14,391 nucleotides of DNA from an uncultured Nocardioides sp. (GTDB lineage: Bacteria; Actinomycetota; Actinomycetes; Propionibacteriales; Nocardioidaceae), in contig NZ_CAMPGZ010000103.1 in the NCBI RefSeq assembly GCF_946885725.1, forward strand, positions 1 to 14,391. Reading direction: 5' to 3'. Positions 1 through 5,000 of the stretch are shown here, piece after piece; positions within the stretch are counted from its first letter, which is position 1, and each line of letters opens with the position of its first letter. The translations under genes were made by a program, and so were the position numbers. A model generated the notes under the pieces. That model had not been told where the DNA came from, searched no databases, and saw nothing but the letters and a program-made list of their open reading frames with translations.

Positions 1-5
1 CTCAT
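1..5 (-). CDS. start of a downstream gene cut by the window edge (possible ABC exporter partner)
   Basis: On the minus strand the bases at 5-2 read ATGA. The ATG (5-3) overlaps the TGA stop (4-2) of the ABC exporter gene. This is the usual geometry for a translationally coupled next gene. Only the start codon and one or two bases lie in the window, so the product cannot be read. From knowledge of actinobacterial heterodimeric ABC exporters, which are encoded by adjacent overlapping genes, the partner half-transporter is the best guess. Confidence 0.35.
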
Positions 6-1822
6 GCCGACACCTCCTCGAGCTCGGCGTCGGTCTCGGAGTCGGCCGCGAGCAGGTCGCGGTAGGCCGGGACGGTGGCGAGCAGCTCGCTGTGCCGGCC
101 GACGTGGGTGATCGTCCCGTCCTGCAGCAGCGCCACCTTGTCGGCGAGCAGCACGGTCGAGGCGCGGTGCGCGACGACCAGGCCGGTCGCCTCGGCGAGC
201 ACGTGGCGCAGGGCGTCCTCGACGAGCTTCTCGGTGTGCACATCGAGGGCGGACAGGGTGTCGTCGAGCACGAGCACCTTCGGCCGCGCGAGCACGGCGC
301 GGGCCAGCGCGAGCCGCTGGCGCTGACCGCCGGAGAGCGACATGCCCTGCTCACCGATGCGGGTATCGAGCCCCCACGGCAGGTCGTGCACGAAGCCGGC
401 CTGGGCGACCTCGATCGCCTCGAGGGTCTCCTCCTCGGTCGCGTCGGAGCGGCCGAGAGTGAGGTTCTCCCGCGCGGACATCGAGAACAGCGTCGGCTCC
501 TCGAACGCGGTGGCGACCACCTGGCGCAGGTCGGAGAGCTCGAGCTCGCGTACGTCGACGCCGTCGATCGTCACGCGACCGGCCGTGACGTCGTACAGCC
601 GTGGGACGAGCGCGGTCAGTGTCGTCTTGCCGGAGCCGGTGGCACCGACGACCGCGACGGTCTCGCCCGGGGCGATGTCGAGGTTCACGTCATGGAGGAC
701 CGGCCGGCCGGGTTCGTCGGGGAAGGCGAACCCGACGCCCTCGAAGCGCACGTGGCCGCGCGGCCGGTCGAGCACACGGCCGCCGCCCACGATCGAGGGC
801 TCGGTGTCGAAGATCTCGTTGATGCGCGCGGCGGCGGTCATCGCCTCCTGCGCCATCGCGAGGATGTAGCCGAGGGCGGCGATCGGCCAGACCAGCGACA
901 GCATCAGCGTGATGAACGCGACCAGCGTGCCCGGCGTCAGGTCGCCTTGACCGACGCCGTACGCGCCGAGGAGCAGCACGATGACCACCGCGACGTTGGG
1001 GATCACCTCCAGGAAGGTCCAGAACTTCGCGGCCAGCCGGACCTTGTCCATCGAGGTGCCGTAGAGCTGCTGGGCGGCGCGTTCGTACTGCGTCGAGACG
1101 TGCTCGCTGCGGCCGAAGGAGCGGATCACGCGGATGCCGACCGCGCCCTCCTCGGCGAGCGTGGCGAGGTCGCCCTGCTCGTCCTGGACGCGGCGGGAGA
1201 TCACGACGTACCGGCGCTCGAAGCGGTGCGACAGCGCGATGATCGGCGCCGCGGTGAGCAGCACGACGAGGCCGAGCGGCCAGTACATCTTCAGCAGCAC
1301 CAGGGTGACGACCACGAGCTGCACGATGTTGATGACCAGGAACAGCATCCCGAAGCCGAAGAAGCGGCGGATCGCGCTGAGGTCGGTCGTCACGCGGGAG
1401 AGCAGCTGGCCGGACTGCCACTGCCCGTGGAAGGCCATCGGCAGCTGCTGGAGCCGGACGTAGAGGTCGTGCCGCATCGCGGTCTCGACGTTGAGCACGG
1501 TGTTGGACTGCACCCAGCGCCGCCAGAAGATCAGCGCCGCCTCGACCACGCCGAGCGCCAGGGCGAGCAGACCGAGCGGGAGCACCGGCCCGATCTCCTT
1601 GTCGGTGATCGGCCCGTCGATCAGCGCCTTGGTGACCAGCGGGATCGCGATCGACAGCCCGACGCCGGCGAGCGCGGTGCTGAGCATGATGGCCAGCGAC
1701 GGGATGTGCGGCCGGAGGTAGCGGCGCAGACGCCACAGCGAGTGGACCCTCGCGCGTGGCTGGTCGCGGCGGTGGGGGTCGGCTTGCGCGTCGGGGGCAG
1801 GCGTCGTCGCGGCGTCGGTCAT
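2..1822 (-). CDS. ABC exporter half-transporter (permease fused to ATPase), degenerate catalytic site
   Basis: A 606-residue type I ABC exporter subunit of the multidrug/lipid exporter class. Residues about 40-325 form the six-helix membrane domain and about 355-600 the ATPase. Visible motifs are Walker A GATGSGKTT (393-401), signature LSGGQ (496-500), D-loop SALD (524-527) and H-loop His552. Two key residues are altered. The Walker B region reads VLVLDD, so Asp521 replaces the catalytic Glu, and the Q-loop Gln is Glu441 (AFEEP). This pattern is typical of the degenerate subunit of heterodimeric exporters such as the TM287/288 type, so the protein probably pairs with the product of the gene overlapping its stop. 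The substrate cannot be deduced. The ATG at 1822 has only a distant GAGGGG (14 nt away) as Shine-Dalgarno, so coupling to a short upstream ORF is possible. Confidence 0.95.
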   Translation of the reverse strand: MTDAATTPAPDAQADPHRRDQPRARVHSLWRLRRYLRPHIPSLAIMLSTALAGVGLSIAIPLVTKALIDGPITDKEIGPVLPLGLLALALGVVEAALIFWRRWVQSNTVLNVETAMRHDLYVRLQQLPMAFHGQWQSGQLLSRVTTDLSAIRRFFGFGMLFLVINIVQLVVVTLVLLKMYWPLGLVVLLTAAPIIALSHRFERRYVVISRRVQDEQGDLATLAEEGAVGIRVIRSFGRSEHVSTQYERAAQQLYGTSMDKVRLAAKFWTFLEVIPNVAVVIVLLLGAYGVGQGDLTPGTLVAFITLMLSLVWPIAALGYILAMAQEAMTAAARINEIFDTEPSIVGGGRVLDRPRGHVRFEGVGFAFPDEPGRPVLHDVNLDIAPGETVAVVGATGSGKTTLTALVPRLYDVTAGRVTIDGVDVRELELSDLRQVVATAFEEPTLFSMSARENLTLGRSDATEEETLEAIEVAQAGFVHDLPWGLDTRIGEQGMSLSGGQRQRLALARAVLARPKVLVLDDTLSALDVHTEKLVEDALRHVLAEATGLVVAHRASTVLLADKVALLQDGTITHVGRHSELLATVPAYRDLLAADSETDAELEEVSA

Positions 1823-1890
1823 CTGCTGGGCGGGATCCCCTCGTCAGGCGCAGGCGGCGCGCCGGACGTGGGTGGCCCGGGACACGCCAT
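1819..1890 (-). CDS. possible proline-rich leader peptide (uORF) of the ABC exporter gene
   Basis: A 23-codon frame starts at ATG 1890 and ends at TGA 1821-1819, overlapping the exporter ATG as ATGA. It encodes eight prolines, with Pro-Pro pairs at residues 6-7, 12-13 and 20-21. The ATG lies about 13 nt after the -10 hexamer of the promoter candidate at 1904-1932, so it would be near the 5' end of the mRNA. The exporter start has no well-placed Shine-Dalgarno, which would make coupled translation useful. Frames this short arise readily by chance in GC-rich DNA, so treat it as a hypothesis. Confidence 0.25.
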   Translation of the reverse strand: MACPGPPTSGAPPAPDEGIPPSR

Positions 1891-1903
1891 GGTTGTAAGG
1901 CGC

Positions 1904-1932
1904 AGATTACCTGTTGCTCCTGACGTACCCAA
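1904..1932 (-). promoter_or_regulatory. candidate promoter of the ABC exporter gene
   Basis: On the minus strand TTGGGT (1932-1927) and TAATCT (1909-1904) are separated by exactly 17 bp, resembling -35 and -10 elements of the main sigma factor. Transcription would start near 1897, about 75 nt before the exporter ATG. This is a pattern match only. Confidence 0.4.
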
Positions 1933-2023
1933 CTCGTTTTCCGGATCCGGTCCCGTACGACGGCCGACCACCCCGGCGAGCCCGCGGTTGCGGGGGCAGG
2001 TCACCGCGGGCACGCCGGGGGCG

Positions 2024-2058
2024 GGCGGCGGCGCTGGTCCCAGGACCGCGCCGCCGCC
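2024..2058 (-). terminator. strong GC hairpin after the surface-protein gene, candidate terminator
   Basis: Arms GGCGGCGGCG (2024-2033) and CGCCGCCGCC (2049-2058) pair perfectly. An inner GGTCC/GGACC pair (2036-2040 and 2043-2047) extends the stem across a small internal mismatch, leaving a two-base loop. It begins 13 nt past the surface-protein stop. There is no clear U-tract on the minus strand, so it would be a tail-less actinobacterial type terminator or an mRNA-stabilising hairpin. The rest of 1823-2071 holds the exporter promoter candidate and the short leader ORF. Confidence 0.55.
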
Positions 2059-2071
2059 TCTCCTGAATGGG

Positions 2072-5000
2072 TCAGGACCCGAGCTTCCTCCGCGACGCCG
2101 TGCCGCGGCCGATCATCAGTGCGCCACCGGCGAGCACCAGGCCCGCTCCCGCCCAGAGCAGGAGGCCGCGCGGACCCCCGGTGTCCGGGAGGCCGGCCAC
2201 GACGGCCGGGGGCCGCGGCCGCGCCGTCGGCTTCGGCTCCGGCTTGGGCTCCGGGCGGGTCTCCTCCGCGGGCAGGATCTGCGGACCGCAGACCGTCACC
2301 GTGGCGTCCGCACTCGCGCCGGTCTGCACGACCGTGGCCGTGTTGGTGTAGTCGACGCACTCGTTGGTGCCCGCCGCCAGGTCCAGCGTGTAGCTGAACG
2401 GCGTCGGCGTGCCCTCGGCGTTCCAGGTGGCCCGACCGAGCGCCACGCTCCGGCCCGGGACGGTCTGGTCGTCGACGACGTCGACCACCTTGTTCGTCTC
2501 CTGGTCCAGGGCGAAGGCCACCGGTGACGGGATCGACACCGTGCCCTTGTCCCAGGTCACCTTCGTCGTACCGGTCCCGGAGTACGCCGGCTGCTCGGTG
2601 AAGCTGCAGCCGTAGGTGTAGGTCCGGCTGCTCGACGCCGGCACCGTCAGGTCCTGACCGGGGGTGAGGACGCAGGTCGCGCCGCCACCCAGATCGGTCA
2701 GCGTCGCCACGTCGACCGTCAGCGACTTGTACGCGTTGGGGTTGGTGACCGTCAGCGCGCCGTTCATCGTCCAGCCCGAGTCGGTCGCCGCGCCGGGCAT
2801 GGCGGTCACGGTGTAGCCGACCGTGGCGCGGCCGTCGTTGTCGACGTCGAAACGCGTGCCGTCGGCCTGCTTGGCGATCGACCAGGCGTAGCTGCGGTCG
2901 TAGCTGGCGTCGACGACGTTGGCCAGGAGCGCGTCACCCTCGACGCAGAGCGTCACGGTCGCCTCGTCCGACAGGTCGGGACTGCCCTCCAGCGGCACGG
3001 TGGCCGTGTTGGTGAAGTCGGTGCACCTCCCCTCCGTGCCGGTCAGCGGCAGCTCGTAGGTGAACCTGGTCGGCGTGCCGGCCGGGCTCCACGTCGCCTC
3101 GCCGAGCGTGACCTTCCGGCCCGGGACGGTCTTGTCGTCGTAGACGGTGACCGTCTTGTCGATCTCGTTGATGAGCGCGAACGTCACGATCTCGGCGTCG
3201 GAGGACGCGGAGCGCGCCGCACCCGTGGGACCTGTCCAGCTCGCGACCGCCTTGTTGGTGCCGGAGTAGCTCGGCCGGGCGTCGAAGGAGCAGTCGTAGT
3301 CGAGCGTCACCGACTCGCCCGGGGCGATCTCCACGCCTTCCCCGTCCTCGACCTCGCACTCCGCGCCGCCGCCGACCGACGGGACGTCGGTGATGTCGGC
3401 GGTGATCGACCCGCCCGCGTAGTCGTTCGGGTTGGTCACCGTGATGGTGCCGTGCATCGCGAAGTCGTGGTCGTCGTGACCGCTGTCGCCCGGCAGCTGC
3501 GGGGTGACCTCGACGGTGTAGTCGAAGGTGCCCGTGCTGCCGTCGGTGACCTCGACGTCGTCGAGCTGGCGCGCGGCCTTGTCGAGGCTCCAGTGGTAGG
3601 TGCGCTCGTACGTCGCCGTCACGGACTTGTCGAGCTCCAGCGCGGCCTCGGTGCAGACCGTGACCTTCGCGTTCGCCTTCTGCTGGGTCTCGACGATCGT
3701 GGCGGTGTTGTCGTGGACGACGCACTGCCCGGCGACGCCGGCCAGGTCACGGGAGTAGGTGAACTCCTTCTGACCCGCGAACCAGTCGGCCGTGCCGAGG
3801 TTCTCGACGACCCCGCCACCGGGAACGGTCGCGTCGTCGAAGAGGTCGGTCACGGTGACCTTGTCGTTGATCTGCTTCGACATCGCGAAGTGGACGTCGG
3901 CAGTGCCGACCGCCGTACGCGCCCCACCAGAGGTTCCGGTCCAGGTCGCGGTGGCTGTGTTGGTGCCGTCGTAGGACGACGGACCGTCCTCGGGGAAGGT
4001 GCAGCGGTAACCGAGGTTCACCGTCGCCCCGGCGGGGATCTCGACGTCGTCACCGCCGATCACCTGGCAGTCGGCACCGACCGTGTTGCTGTCGGCGATG
4101 TCCGCCGTGATCGAGCCGAGGCCGGCGGAGTTGGGGTTCTTGACGGTGACCGTGCCGGTCATCGCCCAGCCGCCGTCGACGTACCCGTTCGGGGCCGCCG
4201 TCACTGTGTAGCTCACCTTGGCGGACCCGCCCTCGGCGATCTCGAAGGAGGTCTTGTCGGCCTGCTTCGCGATCGTCCAGAGGTAGGTGCGCTCGTAGCC
4301 GGCCTCGACGGTCTTGCTGACCTCGAGCGCCTTCTGCACGCAGAGCGTGGCCGACGCGGTGGCGGTCTGCTTCGTCTCGACGATCGTCGCGGTGTTGTCG
4401 TACGTCGTGCACTCCCCCGCGACGCCGGTCTTGGTCAGCGAGTACTCGAACGACTTCGGCCCCGCGGTCCAGGTGGCGGTGCCGAGGACTGTGCTCGTGT
4501 CTTTCACGGTCTGGTCGTCGACGACCGTGACCGTCTTGTGGGTCTGCTTGCCCACCGTGAAGTCCACCGGCACCGGCGTCGAGGAGGCGGAGCCGCCGTC
4601 CCAGGTCGCGACGGCCGTGTTGGTGCCGCCCTGGTAGCTCGGCTCCGAGGTGAAGGTGCACGAGTAGGGGCGGGTCGCCGTCGCCGGCACGACCTGGCCG
4701 TTCACGAGCGCAGCCTTGCCGATCTCGACGTCCTCACCGTTGGTCACGGTGCAGACCGCTCCGCCGCCGACGTTCGGGACGTCGGTGATGTCGACGGTCA
4801 TGGTCTTGAACGTGTTGGGGTTCTTGACCGTGATGGTGCCGCCCATCGTCCAGCCGCTGTCGGCGTACCCGTCCGGGCTCGCGGTGACCGTGTAGTGGAA
4901 CGTGTGCTGGCCGCCGTCGATGTCGACGCGGGTGGTGTCGACCTGCTTGTCGATCCGCCACTTGTACGTGCGGTCATACGTGCCGGCCGCGGTCTTCTCC

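Noticed and set aside
1819..2013. A 64-codon frame upstream of the exporter as a full gene
   Set aside because: It contains the promoter candidate and has no protein-like composition. Only its last 23 codons are kept as a leader-peptide hypothesis.
92..2527. An 811-codon plus-strand frame across the exporter gene and the end of the surface-protein gene
   Set aside because: Low-complexity His/Asp/Arg/Gly-rich product antisense to two clear genes, spanning a terminator-like hairpin.
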